DNA from: AR12 sp036265915
GTDB taxonomy: Bacteria > Methylomirabilota > Methylomirabilia > Rokubacteriales > CSP1-6
Direction of reading: 5' to 3'
Length of the DNA: 64,000 nucleotides
Assembly (NCBI GenBank): GCA_036265915.1
Contig: DATAOC010000095.1
Span: forward strand, 1 to 64,000
Shown here: piece after piece, positions 36,700-44,441 of the stretch
Layout: every line of letters starts with the position of its first letter
How positions within the stretch are numbered: position 1 is the stretch's first letter
Position numbers and translations under genes: made by a program
Notes under the pieces: model-generated
What the model was told of the DNA's origin: nothing
The model's input: only the letters and a program-made list of their open reading frames with translations
The model's database searches: none

Positions 36700-36849
36700 G
36701 CTACTCGCGTTCAGCAAACGCGGTACCACGCCCGACACCGGAAAATCGCGCAGATCCGCCGGGGTGTCCGCGGCGCGCGCCGACCAGATCGACACGAGGT
36801 GACGGGAACTGTCAGCGCCGGCGTACGCTTCTGGGCTAGAGTAGCGGCA

Positions 36850-37608
36850 GTGCGTACCCGGAGTGGTGCGGTTCGCGGGCTGCGCCTGGTGCTGGCGTTG
36901 ATCGTGTTCGCCGGCGGCTGCACGACGGCGGGACGCGGGGCTACGCGCTCCGACGTCATCCGGCAGATCCTGCCGGCCACCGTGCAGCTGCGCTGCGAGC
37001 GTGACGGCGGCGATCGCCGCGCCGCCTCCGGTGTCATCCTCGCCCGTGACACCGCCGCCGGGCGGACCTGGATCGTTACCACACGCCACTTCCTGGAGCC
37101 GCTCGCGCCGCAGAAGGTCTCGGTGTCGTTCTCGGGGCGGAAGGCTCGGGCGACGGCACGCGTCGTGAGCGTGAGCGAGCGCGCGGACCTCGCGCTTCTC
37201 GAAGTGGACGGTGCGGAGTCGAGTCCCGTGAGGTTGAAGGACAGCGTCACGCTGGGCGACGAGGTCTGGGTCGTCGCGTATCCGTGGGGCCGCCGCATGA
37301 CGCTGTCGAGCGGCGTGGTCAGCCAGATCGTGAGAGACGACGGCGATACCGACGCGCACTACGAAGGCCCCGCGCGCATGGTCGACGTGTCCGTCAGCTA
37401 CGGTGCCAGCGGCGGCGGTGTCTTCGACGCGCCCACCGGCGCTCTGATCGGTCTCGTGGAGAGCTATCGCACCGCGCGCATGAGCGTCAAGGGACCGCCG
37501 GAGCGCGTGATCGAGATTCCCGTGCCGGGCGAGACGACGCTGATCTCCGCCGACATCATCCGTCGCTTCATCGTTGAGGCAGGGCTGGCGGCATTCCTGG
37601 AGGACTGA
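36850..37608 (+). CDS. Trypsin-like serine protease lipoprotein
   Basis: 252 residues. The N-terminus has a lipobox-like FAGGC about 24 residues after the GTG at 36850; an in-frame ATG at 36799 would place it unusually far inside, so I prefer the GTG. The protease fold follows: His in IVTTRHFLE, Asp in ERADLALLEVD and Ser in SYGASGGGVFD. The usual GDSGG reads GASGG, which weakens the oxyanion motif but keeps the nucleophile. A DegP/HtrA-like envelope role is possible, but no PDZ domain is present. Confidence 0.75.
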   Translation: MRTRSGAVRGLRLVLALIVFAGGCTTAGRGATRSDVIRQILPATVQLRCERDGGDRRAASGVILARDTAAGRTWIVTTRHFLEPLAPQKVSVSFSGRKARATARVVSVSERADLALLEVDGAESSPVRLKDSVTLGDEVWVVAYPWGRRMTLSSGVVSQIVRDDGDTDAHYEGPARMVDVSVSYGASGGGVFDAPTGALIGLVESYRTARMSVKGPPERVIEIPVPGETTLISADIIRRFIVEAGLAAFLED

Positions 37609-37642
37609 CGACGGGCGTCGCCGGACGGCGCGCGCCCGTCGT
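37608..37642. terminator. Bidirectional hairpin between convergent genes
   Basis: Ten-base perfect inverted repeat, 37608-37617 against 37633-37642, with a 15-base loop, beginning at the last base of the protease stop codon and ending 13 bases before the stop of the convergent DUF1344 gene. It could terminate both transcripts. Confidence 0.55.
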
Positions 37643-37654
37643 CCCCGGCGTCGG

Positions 37655-37906
37655 CTACTCTTTCACCTCGACACTCGTCGCGACGTTCCGGCCGTCCTTC
37701 TCGTCGTAGGACGCCTTCACGTCGGCGCCCTCCTTCAGGTTGTCCATCGAGACGCCGTCACCCAGCCAGACCTTGGTGCCGTCCTCCAGCACGAAGCTCT
37801 TCTCGGTGCTATCGAGCGTCTTGATCTTGCCCTCGACGTCCGCCGCCGCCGCCGCTGCGGTCAGCGCGAGCGTCAACGCCAGCGCGCCTGCCATCGCCTT
37901 CAGCAT
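37655..37906 (-). CDS. DUF1344-family exported protein
   Basis: 83 residues: signal peptide ending AAAAA, then the DUF1344 core DVEGKIKTLDSTEKSFVLED, GTKVWLG, NLKEGADVKASYDEKDG. These small periplasmic OB/SH3-like proteins have no assigned function. AAGGAGG lies five bases before the ATG. Confidence 0.82.
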   Translation of the reverse strand: MLKAMAGALALTLALTAAAAAADVEGKIKTLDSTEKSFVLEDGTKVWLGDGVSMDNLKEGADVKASYDEKDGRNVATSVEVKE

Positions 37907-37936
37907 GTCGACCTCCTTTTCGTGGTGCGCTCAACG

Positions 37937-38082
37937 GTACCGATACCGCGTGCGGATCGCAATCGGAAACCGATTTCCGACGCGTGTTGAAAGATCCGAC
38001 GTGCAACGGCCGGATGGTCCAACCGCGAGACCGCGACCGCGTGGCGATGGACGCATCTCGGCACTGTACCGATAATGCGTGC
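37937..38082 (+). repeat. Imperfect 17-base direct repeats upstream of 38083
   Basis: gtaccgataccgcgtgc (37937-37953) and gtaccgataatgcgtgc (38066-38082) match at 15 of 17 positions, 129 bases apart. The second copy ends directly at the ATG of the oxidoreductase gene; the first lies upstream of the divergent DUF1344 gene and is part of an inverted repeat CGGTA-N4-TACCG. They may be binding sites of one regulator for both genes. Confidence 0.45.
38048..38076 (+). promoter_or_regulatory. Candidate leaderless promoter
   Basis: TGGACG (38048-38053) and GATAAT (38071-38076), 17 bases apart, fit a sigma70-type promoter. The ATG follows six bases after the -10, and no ribosome site is present, so the mRNA would be leaderless. 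Confidence 0.4.
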
Positions 38083-39675
38083 ATGACACCGTCGCGTTAC
38101 GACGCCGTCATCGTCGGCGCCGGCCACAACGGCCTGGTGACGGCCGCGTATCTCGCACGCGCCGGGCGGCGGGTCCTCGTCCTCGAGCGACGCCACGTCG
38201 TCGGCGGCGCCTGCGTCACCGAGGAAGTTTTCCCCGGCTTCAAGGTGTCGACGGCGGCATACGTGAGCAGTCTCTTCCGCAAGGAGATCGTGCGTGATCT
38301 CCGGCTGGCCGACTACGGGTTCGAGATACTGCCGCGCGATCCGTCGTCCTTCACGCCGCTGCCCGACGGGCGCTTCCTGTTCCTCGGCCCTGACACGGAG
38401 CTGACGCGCAAGGAGATCGGGAAGTTCAGCGCCCGCGACGCCGAGCGGTACCCGGAGTACGAGGCGATGCTCGAGCGCGTGGCCGACGTGATCGAGCCGA
38501 CGCTCACCATGGCGCCGCCGGACCTGTTGCGTCCACGGCTCGCCGATCTTCGAAAGCTGCTGTCGCTGGCGCGGGCGTTCCGCCGGCTCGGTACGGCCGC
38601 CGGCGAGGCGGTCGAGATCCTCACCGGGCCCGCGCGCGTCGTGCTGGACCGCTGGTTTCAGTCGGAGGCGTTGAAGGCGACGCTCGCCACGGACGCGATC
38701 ATCGGCGCCATGGCGAGTCCGTCGATGCCGGGCACGGCGTACGTGCTCTTCCACCACGTCATGGGCGAGACGAACGGCAAGCGTGGCGTGTGGGGCTACG
38801 TGCGCGGCGGCATGGGCGGGCTCACGCAGGCGCTGGCGGCCGCGGCGCGCGATCTCGGCGTCGACATACGGTGCAACGCCGAGGTCGCCCAGATCGTCGT
38901 GGCGGCGGGCGCCGTGCGGGGCGTGGCGCTCGTCTCCGGTGAGGAGTTCACCGCACCGGTCGTGGCCAGCAATGCCGACGCCCACGTGACCTTCCGGCGC
39001 CTGCTTCAGCCGGCCTCGCTGCCCGCCGAGTTCGCGTGCGCCGTCGACCGGATTCGCTACGACAGCGCCTCGCTGAAGATCAACGTCGCGCTCGCCGAGC
39101 TGCCCAGCTTCCGGGTCCTACCGGGCACGACCGCCGGCCCCCAGCACCGCGGGACCATTCACATCGCGCCCGACCAGGACTATATCGAGCGCGCGTACGA
39201 CGACGCGAAGTACGGTCGGCCGTCCGCCTCTCCGGTCCTCGAATGCACGATTCCGTCGGCCGTCGATCCCACGGTGGCGCCGCCGGGGCGGCACCTCATG
39301 TCGATGTTCGTGCAGTACGCGCCGTATGCGCTGCGAGATGGCAGCTGGGATCAGCACCGCGAGGCGTTCGCGGATCGCTGCTTCGATGTGCTCGACGCGT
39401 ACGCGCCGAACTTCAAGCGCTCGGTGCTCGCCCGCCAGATCCTGACGCCCGTGGACCTGGAGCGGATCTTCAACCTGACAGGCGGCAACATCTTCCAGGG
39501 CGCCATGACGCCCAGCCAGCTCTTCTCGTTCCGGCCGGTCGCCGGCTATGCGGGCTATCGCATGCCGATTCGCGGCCTCTATCTCTGCGGGGCGGCGGCC
39601 CATCCTGGCGGCGGTGTCATGGGTGCGCCCGGCCTGAACGCCGCGCGGGCGATTCTCAGCTCGCGGCAGCGATGA
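38083..39675 (+). CDS. FAD-dependent oxidoreductase, PYROXD2/phytoene desaturase-like
   Basis: 530 residues. FAD/NAD-binding motif at the very N-terminus (DAVIVGAGHNGLVTAAYLAR), then LERRHVVGGACVTEE, characteristic of the phytoene-desaturase-like superfamily. The C-terminal FAD motif GYRMPIRGLYLCGAAAHPGG and GVMGAPGLNAARAI is intact. No carotenoid genes are nearby, and the overall sequence fits the PYROXD2-like branch of unknown substrate. The ATG at 38083 starts right at the FAD motif. Confidence 0.88.
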   Translation: MTPSRYDAVIVGAGHNGLVTAAYLARAGRRVLVLERRHVVGGACVTEEVFPGFKVSTAAYVSSLFRKEIVRDLRLADYGFEILPRDPSSFTPLPDGRFLFLGPDTELTRKEIGKFSARDAERYPEYEAMLERVADVIEPTLTMAPPDLLRPRLADLRKLLSLARAFRRLGTAAGEAVEILTGPARVVLDRWFQSEALKATLATDAIIGAMASPSMPGTAYVLFHHVMGETNGKRGVWGYVRGGMGGLTQALAAAARDLGVDIRCNAEVAQIVVAAGAVRGVALVSGEEFTAPVVASNADAHVTFRRLLQPASLPAEFACAVDRIRYDSASLKINVALAELPSFRVLPGTTAGPQHRGTIHIAPDQDYIERAYDDAKYGRPSASPVLECTIPSAVDPTVAPPGRHLMSMFVQYAPYALRDGSWDQHREAFADRCFDVLDAYAPNFKRSVLARQILTPVDLERIFNLTGGNIFQGAMTPSQLFSFRPVAGYAGYRMPIRGLYLCGAAAHPGGGVMGAPGLNAARAILSSRQR

Positions 39676-39727
39676 CTCGCGGGGGACGCCGAACGGCCGA
39701 CGGGCGCCCAGGGCGGAGCTGGCGCGG

Positions 39728-40300
39728 CTAACGCGCCGGTACCACCCAGAGAAAGAGATGGTGGGGGATGCCGGCGATCTCCATCTCCTTGCGGCGGAGC
39801 GGCGGCCAGTCGCCGAGATCGTAGTTGTGCGAGACGATCCGCGTGCCGGGTCTCAGCTCCGCGAGCAGGCGCGGCCGCAGCCGCAGGTTGACCGCCGGCA
39901 GCAGGTACATCGTCACGACGGTGGCGTCGTCGAACTTCGCCGCGAAGATGTCCTGCTGCTCGAACCGCACCAGATGGGCCACGCCGGCACGCTGCGCGTT
40001 GTCGCGCGCCTCGCGGACCCGTGCGGGATCGAGGTCGTAACCCACGCCGCGCGTGCCGAAGCGGCGCGCGGCCGTGATCACGATGCGACCGTCGCCCGAG
40101 CCCAGGTCGTACAGCACGTCGTCCCTGCCGACGCTCGCCATGCTGAGCATCTCGTCGACGAGATTCTGGTCCGTCGGCACGTAGGGCACGTCGAGCCGCG
40201 GTGTCCGCGCCGCGGTGGACGTCGTCGGCGCGCCGGCGCAGGCGGTGAGCACGAGCGCGAGCAGATAGAGGGCGACCGTTCGGATGGCGAGCCGAGGCAT
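39728..40300 (-). CDS. SAM-methyltransferase-fold protein with lipoprotein signal
   Basis: 190 residues. The N-terminus is a lipoprotein signal (IRTVALYLLALVLTACAG, Cys about 21). The rest is a class I methyltransferase fold: motif I LYDLGSGDGRIVITAA, acidic loop GVGYDLDPARV, then FEQQDIFAAKFDDATVVTMY. GGAGG precedes the ATG at 40300, supporting the signal as part of the protein. Export of a SAM enzyme is unexpected, since SAM is cytosolic. It may be membrane-anchored facing inward, or bind something else. Confidence 0.82.
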   Translation of the reverse strand: MPRLAIRTVALYLLALVLTACAGAPTTSTAARTPRLDVPYVPTDQNLVDEMLSMASVGRDDVLYDLGSGDGRIVITAARRFGTRGVGYDLDPARVREARDNAQRAGVAHLVRFEQQDIFAAKFDDATVVTMYLLPAVNLRLRPRLLAELRPGTRIVSHNYDLGDWPPLRRKEMEIAGIPHHLFLWVVPAR

Positions 40301-40327
40301 GGCGTGTCCTCCGTCGGGCAGTCTACG

Positions 40328-40497
40328 TCATTGCTGGATCACGCGGAGCGCGTGCTGGTCCAGATCGCGCGTGGTGGCCCCATTGAAGTGGGGCCGGACC
40401 GCCTCGCGCACGGCGCGTACACGAGCGCGCTCGCCGTGAGCCCTATGGCCATTGCCCATGAGGCCTCGACGAGGTACCCCGGCCAGTGCGCGCGCAT
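40328..40497 (-). pseudogene. Possible frameshifted small membrane protein
   Basis: Two bases after the glucosidase stop an ATG opens a frame whose first part looks like a membrane helix (EASWAMAIGLTASALVYA), but it loses protein-like character. Another frame over the second half reads VREAVRPHFNGATTRDLDQH and stops at 40328. One indel near 40410 would join them. Weak evidence; it may be chance. Confidence 0.25.
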
Positions 40498-40499
40498 GG

Positions 40500-43124
40500 C
40501 TACCGACCACTCTGCTGCAGCAGCTTCGCCACCAGGCCCGTCCAGCCCGTCTGGTGGCTGGCGCCGAGGCCGGCGCCGTTGTCGCCGTGGAAGTACTCGT
40601 AGAAGAGGACGAGGTCGCGCCAGTCGGGGTCGCGGGCGAAGCGCTCCACGTCGCCGTGCACGGGGCGACGGCCGTCCGAATCGCGCAGGAAGATCCGGGT
40701 GAGACGTCGCGACAGCTCGGAGGCGGCCTCCCCGAGCGTGCTCATGTGACCGGAGCCCGTCGGCAGCTCGACCTTCAGCTCGCCGCGATAGAAGTGGTCG
40801 AAGCGCTGCAGCGCCTCCACGATGAGGAAGTTCATCGGAATCCAGACCGGGCCGCGCCAGTTCGAGTTGCCGCCGAACAGTCCGCTCGAGGACTCGGCCG
40901 GCTCATAGTCGACGCGATACGTACGTCCCTCGATCTCGAAGACGTAGGGATGCTCGGCGTGATACCGCGAGAGCGCCCGGATGCCGAACGGCGAGAGGAA
41001 CTCACGCTCGTCGAGCATCGTCCGCAGCACGCGCGTGAGCCGCTCGCGGCTCACCAGCGCCAGCAGTCGCCGGTTGGTCATGTCGTCCACCGGCTGCGCC
41101 GTCACCAGACGCGCGAGGTCCGGTCGGTTCTCGAGGAACCAGTGCATGCGCCGGGCGAAGCGCGGCAGGCGCGCCACCACCTCCGGCTCCACCACGTGCG
41201 CGGAGAACAGCGGCACCAGCCCCACCAGCGAGCGGATCTTCATCGGGCGCCCGCCGTCGGGTGTGTGCAGCACGTCGTAGAAGAAGCCGTCGTTCTCGTT
41301 CCACAGGTCGATGCCGTCGCCGCCGAGACCGCTCATGGCCTCGGCGATCCGCAGGAAGTGCTCGAAGAATTTCGACGCCATGTCCTCGTAGGCGGCGTTG
41401 TCCTGCGCGAGCTCCAGCGCGATGACGAGCATGTTCAGCGCGAACATCGCCACCCAGGCCGTGCCGTCAGATTGCTCGATGTGATCCCCCGTGGGCAGCG
41501 GCGCCGAGCGATCGAACACGCCGATGTTGTCGAGGCCCAGGAAGCCGCCCTGGAAGATGTTCCGGCCCTCGGGATCCTCGCGGTTGACCCACCACGTGAA
41601 GTTCAGCAGCAGCTTCTGGAAGACGCGCTCGAGGAAGAGCCGGTCGCCGCGGCCGTGGCGGCGCTTGTCGATCTTGTACACGCGCCACGCGGCCCAGGCG
41701 TGCACGGGGGGGTTGACGTCCCCGAACGCCCACTCGTACGCCGGCAGCTGGCCGTTGGGGTGCATGTACCACTCGCGAAGGAACAGCACGAGCTGGTCCT
41801 TGGCGAAGTCGGAATCGACCAGCGCGAGCGGGATCATGTGGAAGGCGAGGTCCCAGGCCGCGTACCACGGGTACTCCCACTTGTCCGGCATGGAGACGAC
41901 GTCGTCGTTGTAGAGATGCGTCCACTCGGCGTTGCGACCGTGGCGCCGCTCGGGCGGTGGCGCCGGCTGCGTCGGATCGCCGTCCAGCCAGCGACGGACC
42001 TCGAAGTGGTACCACTGCTTCGTCCACAGCATGCCGGCCAGCGCCTGGCGCATCACCGACCGCGCGTCGGCCGACAGCGTGTCGGGCACGACACCGGCGT
42101 AGAACTCGTCGGCCTCGCGCCGGCGCGCGGCGAACGTGGTCTCGAAGGCGTCGAAGGTCTGCGCGGCCGGCCGCGTGTCGCTCAGCCGCAGCCGGGTCAC
42201 GACCGTAACGCCGGCGGGGATCTCGAGCCGATAGTGCGCGGCGGCCTTCGTCCCGGTCCGGGCCGGATTCACGGCGTCGCGACGACCGTCGACCAGCCAC
42301 GCGTGGAACGCGTCCTTCACGTACGGCGTCGCGTTCGGCGTGCCGAACACGCGCGCGCGATTCGTCTCGTTCTCCGTGAAGACGAGCTCGGGCTGTCCGT
42401 CGCACGCCAGCCAGCGCCGTCCGAGCGTGGGATGCTCGGCCGCGATCACGCCACCGCCGGCATCGGCCAGGTGTGGTCGCGGCGCGCCCGCCTCCCACGC
42501 CCACGTGTTGCGAAACCACAGCGTGGGCAGGACGTGCACGGTCGCGGCCTCGGGCCCGCGGTTGGCGACGCTGATGCGCACCGCGATATCGTCCGCGGTC
42601 GCCTTCGCGTACTCGACGGTCACGTCGAAGTAGCGCTCGCCCGCGAACACGCCGGTGTCGAGCAACTCGTATTCCGGCTGTCGACGGTCGCGACGCCGGT
42701 TCTCCTCCACCAGCCCGGCGTACGGGTACTCGGCCTGCGGGTACTTGTAGAGCCCGCGCATGTACGAGTGCGTCGGGGTGCCGTCCAGGTAGAAGTATTG
42801 CTCCTTGACGTCCTCACCGTGATTGCCTTCGGGGCCGGTGAGCCCGAAGTAGCGCTCCTTCAGAATGGGATCGCGACCATTCCACAGCGCAACGGCCAGG
42901 CACAGCCGCTGGTGATTGTCGGAGATGCCGAGGATACCGTCCTCGCCCCAGCGGTATGCGCGCGAGCGCGCGTGATCGTGCGGGAAGTATTCCCATGCGG
43001 TGCCGTGCGGCGAGTAGTCCTCGCGCACCGTGCCCCACTGTCGATCGGCGAGGTACGGGCCCCACCGGCGCCAGTGCACCTGGCGCTCGCGGGCCTGATC
43101 GAGACGCGCCTGCTCGGCGGACAT
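40500..43124 (-). CDS. GH63-family glucosidase-like protein
   Basis: 874 residues, cytosolic. It has the GH63 / mannosyl-oligosaccharide-glucosidase-like (alpha/alpha)6 barrel: YNDDVVSMPDKWEYPWYAAW (catalytic-acid region), GQLPAYEWAFGDVNPPVHAW, GLGGDGIDLWNENDGFFYD and the C-terminal GNSNWRGPVWIPMNFLIVEA. An N-terminal beta-sandwich domain occupies about 1-330. Bacterial relatives act on small alpha-glucosides such as glucosylglycerate or trehalose-like substrates; the exact one is unknown. It is followed, upstream on its strand, by a broken glucose-dehydrogenase-like SDR. Confidence 0.88.
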   Translation of the reverse strand: MSAEQARLDQARERQVHWRRWGPYLADRQWGTVREDYSPHGTAWEYFPHDHARSRAYRWGEDGILGISDNHQRLCLAVALWNGRDPILKERYFGLTGPEGNHGEDVKEQYFYLDGTPTHSYMRGLYKYPQAEYPYAGLVEENRRRDRRQPEYELLDTGVFAGERYFDVTVEYAKATADDIAVRISVANRGPEAATVHVLPTLWFRNTWAWEAGAPRPHLADAGGGVIAAEHPTLGRRWLACDGQPELVFTENETNRARVFGTPNATPYVKDAFHAWLVDGRRDAVNPARTGTKAAAHYRLEIPAGVTVVTRLRLSDTRPAAQTFDAFETTFAARRREADEFYAGVVPDTLSADARSVMRQALAGMLWTKQWYHFEVRRWLDGDPTQPAPPPERRHGRNAEWTHLYNDDVVSMPDKWEYPWYAAWDLAFHMIPLALVDSDFAKDQLVLFLREWYMHPNGQLPAYEWAFGDVNPPVHAWAAWRVYKIDKRRHGRGDRLFLERVFQKLLLNFTWWVNREDPEGRNIFQGGFLGLDNIGVFDRSAPLPTGDHIEQSDGTAWVAMFALNMLVIALELAQDNAAYEDMASKFFEHFLRIAEAMSGLGGDGIDLWNENDGFFYDVLHTPDGGRPMKIRSLVGLVPLFSAHVVEPEVVARLPRFARRMHWFLENRPDLARLVTAQPVDDMTNRRLLALVSRERLTRVLRTMLDEREFLSPFGIRALSRYHAEHPYVFEIEGRTYRVDYEPAESSSGLFGGNSNWRGPVWIPMNFLIVEALQRFDHFYRGELKVELPTGSGHMSTLGEAASELSRRLTRIFLRDSDGRRPVHGDVERFARDPDWRDLVLFYEYFHGDNGAGLGASHQTGWTGLVAKLLQQSGR

Positions 43125-43127
43125 GGC

Positions 43128-43475
43128 TCAGCCGCCTCGCCCGAACTCGGGGTAGAGCGTCATGCCGCCGTCGACGACGATCGTCTGCCCGTGGACGTAG
43201 TCGGCGTCGTCGGAGACGAGCCAGGCGACCACGCGCCCGATGTCTTCCGGCGTGCCGATGCGGCCGTACGCAATGAGCGTGAGGCGCGCGACCAGCGTCT
43301 CCGGCGTCTCCCACGCTGCCGCGGTTGATGGGCGTCCCGATCGCTCCTGGCGCCAGTTGACCCGGATGCGATGCGGCGCCAGCTCCTGCGCGAGCGACTG
43401 CATGAACAGCTTCACACCGCCTTTCGAGGCCGCGTAGTTCACGAGCGCCGCCTGGCCCTTCAGTGGCTGATGCAT
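43128..43475 (-). pseudogene. Truncated glucose-1-dehydrogenase-like SDR
   Basis: 115 codons matching only the C-terminal half of a short-chain dehydrogenase: VNYAASKGGVKLFMQSLAQE (catalytic Tyr and Lys) and YGRIGTPEDIGRVVAWLVSD through IVVDGGMTLYPEFGRG. The Rossmann half is missing; the frame opens at an ATG within what should be the S-V-H-Q strand. Between RIRVN and AAWETPE the expected APGAIGTPIN is found, but in another frame (about 43328-43358), so two compensating indels flank it. AGGAGG stands before the ATG, so a peptide may still be made. Non-functional remnant. Confidence 0.75.
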
Positions 43476-43541
43476 GCCCGATCCTCCTCGTCTGCTCGCT
43501 TGGACACTGCGCGCGCGGGCGAGGATACGCGGTGCCGGAGG

Positions 43542-43772
43542 TCAGCCTGCGCGAGACACGCCGAGCAGCCGGCGCAAGCGGGCCTTCAGCTCCTCGGGCA
43601 CCACGACGTTGGCGGCGGCGGCCGCGACCTCGCGCGTGCGGCGATACGTCGCGAGGTACGCGCGGCACGGCGGGCACTCCGCGAGATGACGCTCGAGCTC
43701 GCGACGCAGATCGGCCGCCAGCGTGCCTTCGAGGTAGTCGTCGAGGACGGCGATCAGCTCGCGACAGCTCAC
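43542..43772 (-). CDS. Zinc-binding anti-sigma factor (ZAS/zf-HC2)
   Basis: 76 residues. The H29-x3-C33-x2-C36 motif (ERHLAECPPCRAYL), plus C3, is the zinc-binding anti-sigma signature, with no membrane helix, so it is a soluble redox-sensitive type. It starts at GTG overlapping the sigma factor stop (GTGA). In the family, oxidation of the cysteines releases the sigma factor. Confidence 0.88.
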   Translation of the reverse strand: MSCRELIAVLDDYLEGTLAADLRRELERHLAECPPCRAYLATYRRTREVAAAAANVVVPEELKARLRRLLGVSRAG

Positions 43773-44371
43773 CGGCCGGCTCCGAGCCGCCGCGTGAGCT
43801 GCTCGCGGAGGGCCATGCGGGCGCGGTGCAGGCGCGTCTTCACGGCCGCCACGGAATCGCCGACGGCCTCCGCGACCTCCTCGCTCGACAGCTCCTCGAC
43901 GTCCTTGAGCACGAGCACCGCTCGATAGTGGTCGGGGAGCCGATCCAGCGCCTCCTCCAGGATGCGGCGTGACTCGCCAGCCAGGAGCTCGCGATCCGGC
44001 ATGCTCGACCAGTCGGCCAGCAGGAACGCGCGGTCGCCCTCGCGATGTCCGTCTGCCTTGTATCGAGGCAGGAGGTCCTCCAGCGACGTCTCGAGCTCGC
44101 GCCGCTTGCCCCGGCGCTTGTTGAGGCTGACGTTCGTGGTGATCCGATAGATCCAGCTGCCGAGTGCGGCGCGACCCTCGAAGCCGGCGCCCTTGTGGAC
44201 GATCTGCAGGAACACGTCCTGCACGACCTCCTCGGCGTCGGCGCTGCTGCGGGTAATGCCGAGGGCGACACGGTAGACTCGTGACGCGTGGCGACTCATC
44301 AACACCTCGAGCGCGTCCGAGTCGCCGCCGGCGGCGCGCGCGAGCAGTGTACGATCGTCGTCGCTGCTCAC
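43769..44371 (-). CDS. ECF sigma factor
   Basis: 200 residues with intact region 2 (SRVYRVALGITRSSADAEEV, VQDVFLQIVHKGAGFEGRA, LGSWIYRITTNVSLNKRRGK) and region 4 (DRLPDHYRAVLVLKDVEELS, SEEVAEAVGDSVAAVKTRLH). It is translationally coupled to the anti-sigma factor and transcribed away from the selenoprotein operon, so it may control that operon as well as itself (inference). Confidence 0.92.
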   Translation of the reverse strand: MSSDDDRTLLARAAGGDSDALEVLMSRHASRVYRVALGITRSSADAEEVVQDVFLQIVHKGAGFEGRAALGSWIYRITTNVSLNKRRGKRRELETSLEDLLPRYKADGHREGDRAFLLADWSSMPDRELLAGESRRILEEALDRLPDHYRAVLVLKDVEELSSEEVAEAVGDSVAAVKTRLHRARMALREQLTRRLGAGR

Positions 44372-44389
44372 GCGGGCAGTCTAGCACCG

Positions 44390-44402
44390 CCGCGAATCGC
44401 GG
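44390..44402. promoter_or_regulatory. Palindrome in the sigma/selenoprotein divergent gap
   Basis: A 13-base palindrome (CCGCGA-A-TCGCGG) at 44390-44402 in the 70-base gap between the ECF sigma gene and the selenoprotein operon. It could be an operator shared by both; no recognisable ECF -35 (AAC-type) element is obvious. Confidence 0.35.
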
Positions 44403-44441
44403 CCGGCTCACGGCGTGTCGAAGGGAAGAGGAGGACGCCGC

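Noticed and set aside
40452..43328. A 958-codon plus-strand open frame over the glucosidase region
   Set aside because: Antisense shadow; the minus-strand frame has clear GH63 motifs and a proper start and stop.
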